DNA from: Aquirufa lenticrescens
GTDB lineage: Bacteria > Bacteroidota > Bacteroidia > Cytophagales > Spirosomataceae
DNA: 64,000 bases
Direction: 5' to 3'
Assembly (NCBI RefSeq): GCF_019916085.1
Contig: NZ_CP049834.1
Location: 2,308,501 to 2,372,500, forward strand
The translations under genes were made by a program, and so were the position numbers. Positions 43,609-53,455 of this stretch are shown here, one piece after another. The stretch's first letter is position 1; each line of letters starts with the position of its first letter. The notes beneath the pieces are model-generated. The model did no database searches, was not told the DNA's origin, and saw only the letters and a list, made by a program, of their open reading frames with translations.

Positions 43609-45876
43609 TTGAAAAATCAATCAATTATCGGTTTTATTATTATCAGTATTGGGCTCATTTCCTGTGGTCAATACCAATCCTTTGAGATCCCTAATCCAGT
43701 TATTAATCAAATAAACGTAACAGGTAATCGCCAGATACCTAAAGCAGAATTACGTGCAAATGTCATTGGCGTAAAGAATTCATATCGCAGATTACTCCCT
43801 GCAAAATTATACACTTATCTGGGCATTAAAAGGAAAAGAAAAGATTCTCTTGGAATTAAACCTAGTTTCATTCAATTCCTTAAGTCGCCTAATCCCACGT
43901 ATAATCCTGTTTGGTTAGCTACCAATACGACACAAATTCAACGATATTATAGGGAGAATGGCTTTTTGAAGGCCCATATTCAATCTAATATAGATACAAT
44001 TGGGCAATTGGTCAATGTCACTTTTGCCATTGATGAGGGAGAGGCCAGTTATTTTACCAAACAAGATTCTATATCGGTAGACAATCCTATTTTAGCGGAA
44101 CATGTGAGCTCTTATTTGAAAGAAAATAGTGTTATTAGACCGATGGGACGATTACAATTATCCTTGCTAAAGAAAGAAAAGGAGCAATTAAGTCATCATC
44201 TACGTAATGAAGGTTATTACTATTTTTCGCCAGATGCAGTGGGTATACGGTTAAATGATGTAAAGGATTCCACGCTTCAACGCATTTCACTTTACTATAA
44301 AATACCAGAATTTAAGAATCATTTTGCAATTGCTAATTATGATCGCCTGTATCGGATTGGATTGCCTGAATTTAGCATTTCTGATCCCTATGGTAATCCG
44401 GCAATTCATCCTCCAATAAAGGGTTTGACTAAATTGATTAATCTAAAGGAGGATGATTTGTATTCTGTCGATTTATTTAATCAAAGTTTAAAGAATATTT
44501 ACCTTACTGATCAATTTAAGACGGTTTCTATTCGATTTGATACGACTAGAACAAGGCTATTTCCTAAAATTGAATTGTTCCAAAACGAGAAATATAATTT
44601 TAGTTCTGAATTAGGAGGAAGTGTATTTAGGGGGATTCCAGGCCCATTTTTAACGAATTCTTTTAAAATAAGACGCTTATTCTCGAGCTTAGATTACTTT
44701 GATTTTTCTACACGTATTGGTTATGAGGCCCAATCTGGTTTTATTAATACGAACGATACGAGGAATAATTTAGAATTAAACGTCTCCGCTTCCATCAACT
44801 TCCCTTCACTCTATTTACCTAAGGCGATGGTAGGTAAATTAGGTTCCTATTATGGGGCAAAAACATCTGTGGGAGTGGGATTTGATTTTATTAATCGTCC
44901 AGAGTACCAAAGAACAAATGTAAACCTGTTCCAACGTTATACCTGGCAAAATAGTGAGTACAGCTTCTTTACGTTCTCCTTGGTCAATCTCAACTTATTA
45001 AATACGATTTATCCGGAAACGGCCACTTCTGATGCCTTTAAGACCTATTTAGAGGAACTTAAAATTAAAGGAAATAATCTCTACCGAAGCTTTAATCCCA
45101 GTTTTGTAAGTAGCATCTCATTCCAATACGTATACCGAGATTTACTTCCGAGTAACGAACTGAAAAATGGAAAAATATTCCAAATAGGTCTAGAATCGGG
45201 TGGTACTACATTGAACCTTTTGCCTAATCACAAATTTAGTTTTGTGACAGACCTCTTAAATAGTGGACAGGATATTCAATTTTACCGTTTCTTACGTTTG
45301 AATTTAGATTACCGGAAATATAAGATGTTAGGTCGTAATCAGAAATCACAAATTGCTTTTAAACTCGTAGGTGGAATCGCGTATGCTTATGGCGATGAAA
45401 ACGATTATCAATTACCTTATGAAAAGAACTTCTTTATTGGTGGCCCATCCAGTTTAAGAGCTTGGAAGCCAAGACGTTTAGGACCAGGTTCTTATGTTTC
45501 CTCCTCTAATTTAGTAGAACAGCCGGGAAGCATTTTACTAGAATCCTCATTAGAATATCGATTTAAATTATTCCCCTTATTTGGTCAAATGAATGGAGCT
45601 TTCTTCATTGATGCAGGTAATGTCTGGAATATGACACAGGGGAATACGGATCCTAGTACTCAATTTCATTTGAGTGATTTCTATAATCAGATTGCGGTAG
45701 GTACAGGTTTTGGGCTTCGTTGGGATTTCGATTTCTTTTTATTGCGACTTGACTTAGCTACGAAAGTTATTAATCCGGCTAACCCAGTAAATCAAAAATG
45801 GGTTCTGCCACAAACTTCTTTCGAAGGAGGACAAAACCCAATTGAGTTTAACATTGGTATTGGCTATCCTTTTTAA
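43609..45876 (+). CDS. tamL: TamL-type Omp85 outer-membrane protein (lipoprotein form of TamA)
   Basis: A 755-residue Omp85-family protein. Translation has to begin at the TTG at 43609, because no in-frame ATG occurs early. The N-terminus is a lipoprotein signal (IISIGLISCGQ, lipidated Cys19), followed by POTRA-like domains (INVTGNRQIPKAELRANV; residues to about 330) and a C-terminal 16-strand barrel with the Omp85 motif region NFFIGGPSSLRAWKPRRLGPG, cited here in part. A lipidated TamA-like protein is the TamL form known from Bacteroidota, which acts with TamB in envelope biogenesis. tamB does not follow; the transketolase gene is convergent. Confidence 0.88.
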   Translation: MKNQSIIGFIIISIGLISCGQYQSFEIPNPVINQINVTGNRQIPKAELRANVIGVKNSYRRLLPAKLYTYLGIKRKRKDSLGIKPSFIQFLKSPNPTYNPVWLATNTTQIQRYYRENGFLKAHIQSNIDTIGQLVNVTFAIDEGEASYFTKQDSISVDNPILAEHVSSYLKENSVIRPMGRLQLSLLKKEKEQLSHHLRNEGYYYFSPDAVGIRLNDVKDSTLQRISLYYKIPEFKNHFAIANYDRLYRIGLPEFSISDPYGNPAIHPPIKGLTKLINLKEDDLYSVDLFNQSLKNIYLTDQFKTVSIRFDTTRTRLFPKIELFQNEKYNFSSELGGSVFRGIPGPFLTNSFKIRRLFSSLDYFDFSTRIGYEAQSGFINTNDTRNNLELNVSASINFPSLYLPKAMVGKLGSYYGAKTSVGVGFDFINRPEYQRTNVNLFQRYTWQNSEYSFFTFSLVNLNLLNTIYPETATSDAFKTYLEELKIKGNNLYRSFNPSFVSSISFQYVYRDLLPSNELKNGKIFQIGLESGGTTLNLLPNHKFSFVTDLLNSGQDIQFYRFLRLNLDYRKYKMLGRNQKSQIAFKLVGGIAYAYGDENDYQLPYEKNFFIGGPSSLRAWKPRRLGPGSYVSSSNLVEQPGSILLESSLEYRFKLFPLFGQMNGAFFIDAGNVWNMTQGNTDPSTQFHLSDFYNQIAVGTGFGLRWDFDFFLLRLDLATKVINPANPVNQKWVLPQTSFEGGQNPIEFNIGIGYPF

Positions 45877-45879
45877 GGA

Positions 45880-46833
45880 CTATTTACGTGCCATTACTTT
45901 CATTGCTTTTGCTACGATAGCTTCCGCATTTAATCCATATTTCTCCATTAATTCGGCAGGCTTTCCTGATTCGCCGAAAGAATCATTTACCCCTACGAAC
46001 TCCATTGGTGTAGGATGATTCATAGCCAAATATTGAGCAACAGAATCACCTAATCCACCATTGTACTGGTGTTCTTCAGCCGTAACCATGCAACCTGTCT
46101 TCTTAACAGAAGCTAAGATGGCTTGAACATCTAATGGTTTAATCGTGTGGATATTGATCACCTCAGCTTTAATACCTTTTTCTAATAATGCTTCAGCCGC
46201 TTGAATGGCTTCCCATACTAAGTGTCCAGTTGCTAAAATCGTTACATCAGTTCCTTCTACTAAATGTAAGGCTTTACCGATTTCAAATTTCTGATCTTCA
46301 GGTGTAAATACTGGAACGACCGGACGACCAAAACGTAAATATACCGGACCTTCATAATCTGCAATGGCAATTGTTGCAGCCTTTGTTTGGTTGTAATCAC
46401 AAGGATTGATTACTACCATACCTGGTAACATCTTCATTAAGCCAATATCTTCCAAAATCTGGTGCGTTGCTCCATCCTCTCCTAGTGTTAAACCTGCGTG
46501 TGAACAACAGATCTTTACGTTCTTTCCAGAATAAGCTACTGATTGACGGATTTGGTCGTAAACACGACCCGTTCCAAAGTTTGCAAAGGTCGTTGCGAAA
46601 GGAATGAAACCGCCTAATGTTAAACCTGCTGAGATACCAATCATGTTCGCTTCTGCGATACCTGTTTGGAAAAACCGTTCAGGGCTATTTTTGATAAATC
46701 CTTCTAATTTCAATGAACCAATCAAATCAGCGCATAATGCGACCACTTTAGGGTTATGCTGACTTAAATACTCCATACCAGCTCCAAAACCCGAGCGTGT
46801 ATCCTTTTTTGTTTCGTAGGTAAATAATGCCAT
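45880..46833 (-). CDS. Transketolase, C-terminal subunit
   Basis: Second half of a split transketolase: 317 residues corresponding to the pyrimidine-binding and C-terminal domains. Visible are GFGAGMEYLSQHNPKVVALCADL, RFFQTGIAEANMIGISAGLTLGG with the catalytic Glu, the CSHAGLTLGEDGATHQ segment, YLRFGRP and the C-terminal domain. Together with the N-terminal subunit ten bases upstream it makes a complete thiamine-diphosphate enzyme that moves two-carbon units in the pentose phosphate pathway. Relation to 1-deoxyxylulose-5-phosphate synthase is excluded by the split and the sequence style. Confidence 0.93.
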   Translation of the reverse strand: MALFTYETKKDTRSGFGAGMEYLSQHNPKVVALCADLIGSLKLEGFIKNSPERFFQTGIAEANMIGISAGLTLGGFIPFATTFANFGTGRVYDQIRQSVAYSGKNVKICCSHAGLTLGEDGATHQILEDIGLMKMLPGMVVINPCDYNQTKAATIAIADYEGPVYLRFGRPVVPVFTPEDQKFEIGKALHLVEGTDVTILATGHLVWEAIQAAEALLEKGIKAEVINIHTIKPLDVQAILASVKKTGCMVTAEEHQYNGGLGDSVAQYLAMNHPTPMEFVGVNDSFGESGKPAELMEKYGLNAEAIVAKAMKVMARK

Positions 46834-46843
46834 TTCTCTATTA

Positions 46844-47701
46844 TTAATAATCGCCTAAAGTTTCTTCTAATTGCGCTAACGCGTCTTGTAATTGTTGGTC
46901 GTTTGGTGCTACACCATGCCATTTATGAGAATACATCATAAAATCTACACCAGCGCCCATTTCCGTCTTCATGATAATCATGATAGGAGATCCTTTTCCT
47001 AATTCAGCTTTGGCCTTATTCAATGTATTTTGAATATCCTCTGCATTATTTCCGTCCATACGCATCACATTCCAACCGAATGCTTTGTATTTCGCTTCTA
47101 AATCACGGTTACTCATTACCTTCTCTGTAGGACCATCGATTTGCTGGCCATTTTCATCAATGAAAGCAATCAAATTGTCCACCTTGTGATGAGGAGCATA
47201 CATCGCAGCTTCCCATACTTGGCCTTCATTTTGTTCACCATCACCCATCAAACAGAAGACAGTTGATTTGTCACCATTCAATTTCTTAGCTTGAGCAGCT
47301 CCGATGGCCACGCTAAGACCTTGTCCTAAAGAACCTGACGCAATACGAATACCTTCTAGGTACTCGTGTGGCGTAGGGTGTCCTTGAAGACGCGTATCTA
47401 TTTTTCTAAACGAAGCTAATTCAGCCGTAGGGAAATAACCACGACGAGCTAACACGCTGTAGATTAATGGAGAAATGTGGCCATTCGATAAGAAGAATAA
47501 ATCCTCATTAGTACCATCCATATCAAACACGACTTTTCCTGCAGCATCTGTTTTCAGATTCATGGTGCTAAAATACAGATCCACTAAAAGATCTGTACAA
47601 CCTAATGATCCACCTGGGTGACCGGATTGGCAACCGTGAACCATTCTTAAAATGTCTCTACGTACTTGAGAGCTGATTTTTTGTATTTCTTGTGTTTGCA
47701 T
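46844..47701 (-). CDS. Transketolase, N-terminal subunit
   Basis: First half of the split transketolase, 285 residues. It binds the thiamine diphosphate pyrophosphate through GDGEQNEGQVWEAAM and IAFIDENGQQIDG, with the substrate-binding histidines in GCQSGHPGGSLG, LSNGHISPLIYS and GHPTPHEY. It is followed by the C-terminal subunit in the same operon. Split transketolases are common in archaea and many bacteria, so this is not a frameshift: each half has its own start, its own stop and a ten-base spacer. Confidence 0.93.
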   Translation of the reverse strand: MQTQEIQKISSQVRRDILRMVHGCQSGHPGGSLGCTDLLVDLYFSTMNLKTDAAGKVVFDMDGTNEDLFFLSNGHISPLIYSVLARRGYFPTAELASFRKIDTRLQGHPTPHEYLEGIRIASGSLGQGLSVAIGAAQAKKLNGDKSTVFCLMGDGEQNEGQVWEAAMYAPHHKVDNLIAFIDENGQQIDGPTEKVMSNRDLEAKYKAFGWNVMRMDGNNAEDIQNTLNKAKAELGKGSPIMIIMKTEMGAGVDFMMYSHKWHGVAPNDQQLQDALAQLEETLGDY

Positions 47702-47710
47702 GGTATGTGA

Positions 47711-48151
47711 TTAGTGAATTTGAGAACTGTGGTTCTTTGTATCCACTTTTTCGATAATATCTGTAATAATTCCTTTTTCGTCTATAATAAAAGTAGTTCT
47801 AGCTACTCCCATATATTGCTTGCCGTACATCGATTTCTCTACCCAAACGCCAAAAGCTTCCGCTAATTGATGCTCAGGATCAGATAAAAGAGGGAAAGCT
47901 AAATGGTATTTTGCTTTAAACTTTGTGTGAGAAGCATTGCTATCAATACTCACTCCTACTACCTGAAAACCTTTGTCTTGAAGTGCTTCTAAATTTTCAT
48001 TTAAATTGCAGGCCTGAGCGGTGCAACCAGGTGTATTATCTTTTGGATAAAAATACAAGACTATTTTCTTTCCACTCGGGATAGCAAAATTATTTCCGTC
48101 AGAGTCCACCATTGAAATGGTAGGAGCTGCATTACCTATTTGTAGTTTCAT
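47711..48151 (-). CDS. bcp: Thioredoxin-dependent thiol peroxidase Bcp/PrxQ
   Basis: A 146-residue atypical peroxiredoxin. The peroxidatic Cys43 in YPKDNTPGCTAQAC is followed five residues later by the resolving Cys48, the PrxQ arrangement that forms an intramolecular disulphide reduced by thioredoxin. The rest (VGVSIDS, FPLLSDPEHQLAEAFGVW, RTTFIIDEKG) is standard, although the C-terminus is cut a little short after KVDTKNHSSQIH. It sits in an operon of central metabolism genes, nine bases upstream of the transketolase N-subunit. Confidence 0.95.
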   Translation of the reverse strand: MKLQIGNAAPTISMVDSDGNNFAIPSGKKIVLYFYPKDNTPGCTAQACNLNENLEALQDKGFQVVGVSIDSNASHTKFKAKYHLAFPLLSDPEHQLAEAFGVWVEKSMYGKQYMGVARTTFIIDEKGIITDIIEKVDTKNHSSQIH

Positions 48152-48152
48152 A

Positions 48153-48764
48153 TTATGATATAGCTAATTCAAATAAGGGAGCACCTTCTAAAGCCCCAGT
48201 TAATACATCTCCAATGGCTAGAGGACCCACACCCGCAGGCGTACCGGTAAAAATATAATCACCTGTCTTTAGCGTAAAATACTTGGAGACTTCTTCAATC
48301 AACTCAGCGACATTCCAAATCATCAATTCAGAATTTCCGTCTTGAACCAATGTTCCGTTTTTGTGTAAAGTGAAATGAATGGGATTGGCTAAAATAGCCG
48401 GATCAAAAGGTTGCATAGTACTCACAAAGGCTGAACCATTAAATGCTTTAGCCTTTTCCCAAGGAAGTCCTTTTTCTTTTAATTTGCTCTGTACATCTCT
48501 GGCAGTAAAGTCAATACCTAATCCGTAAGAATCAATGTACTTGTGAGCAAATTTTGCTTCTATATTTTTGCCCACTTTGCCTATCCTAAATACTAACTCT
48601 AGTTCGTAATGAACGTCAGAGGAGAATTTAGGATAGTAAAAGTGACTATTTGCATCTAATAAAGCCGTATCCGGCTTTAAGAAGACCACCGGTTCCGTAG
48701 GTCTTTCATTCGATAATTCTGTAATATGATCTACGTAATTTCGACCGATGCAAATAATTTTCAT
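48153..48764 (-). CDS. Fumarylacetoacetate hydrolase-family protein
   Basis: A 203-residue single-domain FAH protein. Metal-ligand motifs are seen: IGRNYVDH at the N-terminus, FLKPDTALL, HYELELVFRIGK with the Glu pair, GIDFTARDVQ, WEKAKAFNGSAFVS and the final FTGTPAGVGPLAIGD. Small FAH proteins of this type include acylpyruvases and oxaloacetate tautomerase or decarboxylase; the operon with sucC makes a role in cleaning up TCA-cycle keto acids plausible, but this is an inference. It lies three bases after sucC and one before bcp. Confidence 0.9.
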   Translation of the reverse strand: MKIICIGRNYVDHITELSNERPTEPVVFLKPDTALLDANSHFYYPKFSSDVHYELELVFRIGKVGKNIEAKFAHKYIDSYGLGIDFTARDVQSKLKEKGLPWEKAKAFNGSAFVSTMQPFDPAILANPIHFTLHKNGTLVQDGNSELMIWNVAELIEEVSKYFTLKTGDYIFTGTPAGVGPLAIGDVLTGALEGAPLFELAIS

Positions 48765-48767
48765 GGC

Positions 48768-49958
48768 TTATTTCAATACTTCTGATACTAAACGAGCAGC
48801 ATCTTTTAATAAAACAGCTGAGAATACTTTCAAGCCCGAGTTATTAATAATGGCAGCACCTTCTTCTGCATTGGTCCCTTGAAGACGAACAATAATTGGG
48901 ATATTGATCTCACCAATGTTTTTGTAGGCTTCTACTACCCCATTTGCAACACGATCACAACGAACGATACCACCGAAGATATTAATCAAGATTGCTTTAA
49001 CATTAGGGTCTTGTAGGATAATGCGGAAACCAGCTTCCACCGTTTTTGCGTTTGCTCCACCCCCTACATCAAGGAAGTTAGCGGGATCTCCACCAGATAA
49101 TTTAATAATATCCATAGTAGCCATCGCTAAACCAGCTCCGTTTACCATGCAACCTACGTTACCATCTAATTTAACGTAATTCAAATCATTTTCAGATGCT
49201 TCTACTTCTAATGGATCTTCTTCTTCGATATCACGTAAAACCGCTAAGTCTTTGTGACGGAATAAAGCGTTATCATCTAAGTTCACTTTAGCATCTACTG
49301 CTAAGATTTTATCATCAGATGTCTTCAACACGGGGTTGATTTCAAACATGGATGAATCAGTCTCTACATAAGCGCGGTATAAAGATTGGATGAATTTAAC
49401 CATCTCTTTCAAAGCTGCCCCGCTTAAACCTAAAGCAAAAGCTACTTTACGTGCTTGAAAGTCTTGAAGACCTACACGTGGATCAATCCATTCTTTGATA
49501 ATCTTTTCAGGGCTATGCTCAGCCACTTCTTCGATATCCATACCACCTTCTGTACTTGCCATGATTACATTGCAAGCCTTCGCACGGTCTAATAAGATTG
49601 ATAAATAGTATTCTTTTGGCTCTGAATCTCCTGGATAATATACATCCTCAGAAATTAATACCTTGTTTACTTTCTTTCCTTCAGGACCAGTTTGATGCGT
49701 AATCAATTGCATTCCCAAAATTTGAGAAACGCGCTCTTTTACTTCATCTAAGTTTTTAGCTAGTTTAACACCGCCCCCTTTTCCACGGCCACCCGCATGA
49801 ATTTGAGCTTTAACAACAAACCATCCTGTACCCGTCTGAGCCTTTAATTGCTCAGCCGCTGAAATAGCGTTGTCAACAGAGTCAATCACAATTCCTTCTT
49901 GAATGCGCACTCCGTAACCTTTTAAGATTTCTTTCGCTTGATATTCGTGAATATTCAT
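48768..49958 (-). CDS. sucC: Succinyl-CoA ligase (ADP-forming) subunit beta
   Basis: TCA-cycle enzyme subunit that makes ATP or GTP from succinyl-CoA. The 396-residue protein has the N-terminal ATP-grasp fold (NIHEYQAKEILKGYGV, VKAQIHAGGRGKGGGVKLAK, MFEINPVL) and the ligase domain (LDGNVGCMVNGAGLAMATMDI, GGGANAKTVEAGF, INIFGGIVRCDRVA). It heads a five-gene minus-strand operon. The alpha subunit gene sucD is not nearby, so the two subunits are encoded apart, as in many Bacteroidota. Confidence 0.97.
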   Translation of the reverse strand: MNIHEYQAKEILKGYGVRIQEGIVIDSVDNAISAAEQLKAQTGTGWFVVKAQIHAGGRGKGGGVKLAKNLDEVKERVSQILGMQLITHQTGPEGKKVNKVLISEDVYYPGDSEPKEYYLSILLDRAKACNVIMASTEGGMDIEEVAEHSPEKIIKEWIDPRVGLQDFQARKVAFALGLSGAALKEMVKFIQSLYRAYVETDSSMFEINPVLKTSDDKILAVDAKVNLDDNALFRHKDLAVLRDIEEEDPLEVEASENDLNYVKLDGNVGCMVNGAGLAMATMDIIKLSGGDPANFLDVGGGANAKTVEAGFRIILQDPNVKAILINIFGGIVRCDRVANGVVEAYKNIGEINIPIIVRLQGTNAEEGAAIINNSGLKVFSAVLLKDAARLVSEVLK

Positions 49959-50053
49959 TTAGTAAAATTTTAATTTCGTGAAATTACTATTTATTTGCGT
50001 AAATATTAAATAACCGCTCATTCATTAGTATTTTCTAAAAAAAAGACAAAAAA

Positions 50054-50707
50054 ATGTTAGAATTAAAAAATATTTCCAAAAGTTATGGAACACAATTAAT
50101 TCTAGACACTATCTCTTTACAAGTTAAAGAGTCTGAAATGGTTAGTATTTTAGGTCCATCTGGATCTGGTAAAAGCACGTTACTTCAGATCATTGGCCTA
50201 TTAATGAAAGCAGATTCAGGCCAGATTTACTTAGACGGAATTGATTATGCTGCGCTTTCAGATAAGGATCAGGCAACATTCCGGAATCAAAAGCTAGGTT
50301 TCGTTTTTCAGTTTCATAATTTGTTAGGAGAATTTACTTGTGAAGAAAACATCAAGTTCCCCCTATTTATCAAGGGAAATAAGTTAAATGAATCCGATTT
50401 GGAGCTGTTTGATAAAATCGTCCAGACCTTAGGAATACAGCCCATCCTTCAAAAATTACCCTCACAGATCTCCGGTGGAGAACAACAACGTGTGGCCGTT
50501 GCAAGAGCTTTGATTAATCGCCCTACCCTTCTTTTAGCAGACGAACCTACCGGGAACTTGGATAATAAAAATGCGGAAAACCTGTATGAGTTGTTTGTTG
50601 AGCTAAAAGCGGTTTGGCAACAACGAATCATCATGGTAACCCATAACGAGAAATTGACCTCGCATTCAGATCAAGTTATTTATCTAAATTCCGGTAGAAT
50701 CGAATAG
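50054..50707 (+). CDS. LolD/MacB-type ABC transporter ATP-binding protein
   Basis: A 217-residue ATPase with all motifs intact: Walker A GPSGSGKST, the Q-loop in GFVFQFHNLLGEFT, which is typical of the LolD/FtsE/MacB subgroup, signature ISGGEQQRVAVARAL, Walker B LLLADEPTGNLD and the switch HN in MVTHNEK. Proteins of this subgroup power MacB-type permeases such as lipoprotein-release complexes. No permease adjoins, but the MacB-type permease at 21 kb and ftsX at 27 kb both lack their own ATPase. Specific partner unknown; miaB follows after 52 bases. Confidence 0.9.
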   Translation: MLELKNISKSYGTQLILDTISLQVKESEMVSILGPSGSGKSTLLQIIGLLMKADSGQIYLDGIDYAALSDKDQATFRNQKLGFVFQFHNLLGEFTCEENIKFPLFIKGNKLNESDLELFDKIVQTLGIQPILQKLPSQISGGEQQRVAVARALINRPTLLLADEPTGNLDNKNAENLYELFVELKAVWQQRIIMVTHNEKLTSHSDQVIYLNSGRIE

Positions 50708-50726
50708 AATTACTGCCAAAATGTCA

Positions 50727-50734
50727 TAAATTTG
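50727..50734 (+). promoter_or_regulatory. Candidate -7 element of the miaB-secG operon
   Basis: TAAATTTG is a perfect TAnnTTTG match 25 bases before the miaB start codon. Immediately upstream (50711-50726) lies TACTGCCAAAATGTCA, almost identical to a 16-base element before groES. Confidence 0.5.
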
Positions 50735-50759
50735 CAATCTAAATTTCATTGATTGTAAA

Positions 50760-52175
50760 ATGCAAGATTTAAAAGTACTGACAAAGGAAGAGAAAGAGGG
50801 TTTGGATGTTCCGAGAATTTCGGAGGATCAGGTGGCAGAGAATTCTTTTGGAAAAAAGGTCTATATCGAAAGTTATGGCTGTCAAATGAATTTTGCAGAT
50901 TCAGAAGTCGTCACTTCCATCCTACAAGAAAACGGTTACGTTACAACGTCAAACGTCAAAGAAGCACATACAATCTTATTGAACACCTGCGCGATTCGCG
51001 AGAATGCGGAACATAAGATTCGCCATCGCTTGCAAGTATTCACTCATTTGAAAGCGAAGAATCCTGCTTTAACTGTAGGTATTTTGGGTTGTATGGCTGA
51101 GCGCTTGAAAACTAAGTTGATCGATGAGGAAAAGATCGTAGATCTAGTGGCTGGGCCTGATGCCTACCGTGATCTACCTGCCTTATTAGATGAAGTATCA
51201 GATGGCCAAAAAGCCATTAACGTTTTTCTTTCTCGTGAGGAGACTTATGGTAACATTGAACCTGTTCGCCTTAACTCTAATGGAGTAACAGCCATGGTCA
51301 GTATTATGCGTGGTTGTGATAACATGTGTACTTTCTGCGTTGTTCCCTACACCAGAGGTCGTGAAAGATCACGTGATTTACCATCAATTATCGCAGAATG
51401 CGAGAATTTATTCCAGCAAGGATACCGCGAAGTAACTTTATTAGGACAAAACGTAGACTCCTATAAATGGACATCTGAAGAGGGGCAATTAGTTAATTTT
51501 GCCCAATTACTTGAAGCGGTTGCTTTAGTTAATCCTTTATTGCGTGTTCGTTTTTCCACTTCTCATCCAAAAGATATCACTGACGAAGTATTGTATACGA
51601 TGAAGAAGCACGATAATATCTGTAAAAACATTCACCTGCCCGCTCAGAGTGGAAGTAATCGCATTTTGGAATTAATGAAGCGCTCATATACTCGAGAATG
51701 GTATTTAGATCGAATTAAGTCTATAAGAAACATCTTAGGTGAAGAATGTGGGATTTCCCAAGATATGATTGCTGGATTCTGTACAGAAACCGAGGAAGAT
51801 CATCAGGATACGTTGTCTTTGTTAGCTGAAGTAGAATATGATTTTGGTTATATGTTTGCTTATTCTGAGCGTCCAGGCACACCGGCTGAAAAGAAATTGA
51901 TAGACGATGTTCCCGAGGATGTTAAAATGCGTCGTTTGCAGGAAATCATTGATTTGCAGCGTATCCATTCTGCCAAACGCAATGAAATGTGGGTAGGAAG
52001 AAAGGTACAAGTATTAGTAGAGGGTGATTCAAAGAAATCGAAACTACACCATTTTGGCAAAATAGATTCGAATAAAGTAGTCGTATTCCCTAAAGGAAGC
52101 GAAGTTAAAGGAGATTATGTATTTGTTAATATAACTCATTGTACATCAGGAACTTTATTAGGTGAATTATGTTAG
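50760..52175 (+). CDS. miaB: tRNA-2-methylthio-N6-dimethylallyladenosine synthase
   Basis: Radical-SAM methylthiotransferase that modifies A37 in tRNAs reading UNN codons. The 471-residue protein has the N-terminal UPF0004 domain with Cys41 in [14 protein letters not shown] and two more conserved cysteines ([17 protein letters not shown]), the radical SAM triad Cys186, Cys190, Cys193 in [10 protein letters not shown], and a C-terminal TRAM domain. All cluster ligands are present. It begins an operon with the sigma-54 activator (overlap 7 bases), lptE, an unknown gene and secG. Confidence 0.97.
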   Translation: MQDLKVLTKEEKEGLDVPRISEDQVAENSFGKKVYIESYGCQMNFADSEVVTSILQENGYVTTSNVKEAHTILLNTCAIRENAEHKIRHRLQVFTHLKAKNPALTVGILGCMAERLKTKLIDEEKIVDLVAGPDAYRDLPALLDEVSDGQKAINVFLSREETYGNIEPVRLNSNGVTAMVSIMRGCDNMCTFCVVPYTRGRERSRDLPSIIAECENLFQQGYREVTLLGQNVDSYKWTSEEGQLVNFAQLLEAVALVNPLLRVRFSTSHPKDITDEVLYTMKKHDNICKNIHLPAQSGSNRILELMKRSYTREWYLDRIKSIRNILGEECGISQDMIAGFCTETEEDHQDTLSLLAEVEYDFGYMFAYSERPGTPAEKKLIDDVPEDVKMRRLQEIIDLQRIHSAKRNEMWVGRKVQVLVEGDSKKSKLHHFGKIDSNKVVVFPKGSEVKGDYVFVNITHCTSGTLLGELC

Positions 52176-53455
52176 ATAATAGTCATCTTGCGAGTATAAA
52201 AGCCCGCTTTGGAATCATTGGAAACGCTCCTGCACTATTGCGTGCCATTTCTGTAGCAGAGCAAGTAGCTGCGACAGATATGACCGTATTAATTACGGGA
52301 GAAAGTGGATCGGGTAAAGAATCCTTTTCCAAAATTATTCACTCGCTTTCTAAGCGAAAGCACGGAGCTTTTATTGCCGTAAACTGTGGTGCGATTCCTG
52401 AAGGAACGATTGATTCTGAATTGTTCGGACACGAGAAAGGGTCATTTACAGGTGCTATCGAAGCCCGTAAAGGATATTTTGAAGTGACGGATGGTGGAAC
52501 CATCTTTTTAGATGAAATTGCCGAAATGCCCTTGGGAACTCAAGCTCGCTTATTGCGTGTTTTAGAGAATGGGGAATTTTACCGTGTAGGTTCTTCCAAA
52601 GTGCAAAAAACCAATGCACGCGTCGTTGCTGCCACAAATCTTAACTTGCAGCAGGCGATTGAAAAAGGGAAATTTAGAGAAGATTTATACTATCGTTTAA
52701 GTACCGTGCCTATTTACGTTCCACCCTTACGGGAACGAGGTGATGATATTGAATTACTGTTTAGAAAATTCACTACTGATTTTTCAGAGTCACACCGGGT
52801 GAAGCCTATTATGTTAACGAAGGAAGCGAAAGATTTACTTCAAAAACAGCGTTTTCCAGGTAATATCCGTCAATTAAAAAACCTCGCAGAACAAATTTCA
52901 GTCCTGGAACTAGGTGATCGAATTATTGATGAGTTGCAACTACAGTATTATTTGGACTTCAACGAACCCAAATTAGGTAATTCGGTTGTGAAATCTGATG
53001 CATTTTCCGGACCCGAGGGAATGAATGAACGGGAAATTTTGTATAAAATCTTGTTCGATTTAAAGCGAGATGTGACAGAATTGAAAAAGATCTTATTGAA
53101 AGTAGTGGAATCTGATCAGTCCAAAGCCTACGAGATTCTGCACGATAATATGGCCATATTTGAAGATGTTAGAAATCAAGTGGAAGTGAGTAACCCTCCT
53201 GCCGGATTATCCTTACCTATTCACGAACAAGAAGAGACCAAGTTTACTGAGGAGCCCATTGATTCCAATTATGAAGAGATCATCTTGCCTGCTAATGATG
53301 TTACCTTATCTTTGGAAAAACAAGAGAAGGAAATCATCATTCGTGCGTTAAAGAAAAACAAGAATAAACGTAAGTATGCAGCAAAAGATTTAGGTATCTC
53401 TGAGCGTACTTTATATCGTAAAATCAAGCAATATGATTTGGAAGAACTGGATTAA
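52169..53455 (+). CDS. Sigma-54-dependent transcriptional activator without receiver domain
   Basis: A 428-residue AAA+ activator. There is no receiver or GAF domain: the central ATPase begins near residue 18 with Walker [10 protein letters not shown] (44-52), the sigma-54-contacting loop GSFTGA at 91-96, Walker [13 protein letters not shown] and the R-finger region. Residues about 280-375 form a variable linker, and the C-terminus is a Fis-type helix-turn-helix ([18 protein letters not shown]). How its activity is controlled is not evident. It overlaps miaB by 7 and lptE by 23 bases. Its targets are unknown; envelope genes downstream are candidates. Confidence 0.93.
   Translation: MLDNSHLASIKARFGIIGNAPALLRAISVAEQVAATDMTVLITGESGSGKESFSKIIHSLSKRKHGAFIAVNCGAIPEGTIDSELFGHEKGSFTGAIEARKGYFEVTDGGTIFLDEIAEMPLGTQARLLRVLENGEFYRVGSSKVQKTNARVVAATNLNLQQAIEKGKFREDLYYRLSTVPIYVPPLRERGDDIELLFRKFTTDFSESHRVKPIMLTKEAKDLLQKQRFPGNIRQLKNLAEQISVLELGDRIIDELQLQYYLDFNEPKLGNSVVKSDAFSGPEGMNEREILYKILFDLKRDVTELKKILLKVVESDQSKAYEILHDNMAIFEDVRNQVEVSNPPAGLSLPIHEQEETKFTEEPIDSNYEEIILPANDVTLSLEKQEKEIIIRALKKNKNKRKYAAKDLGISERTLYRKIKQYDLEELD

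Noticed and set aside
45880-47701. Transketolase in two pieces, as if frameshifted
   Set aside because: Each half has its own start and stop, and split transketolases are a normal form; no sign of a broken gene.
50735-50759. Second sigma-54 promoter before miaB (TGTCATAAATTTGCA, 50722-50736)
   Set aside because: The -24 lacks GG and the spacing to TTGCA is one base too short; the housekeeping TAAATTTG box explains the site better.
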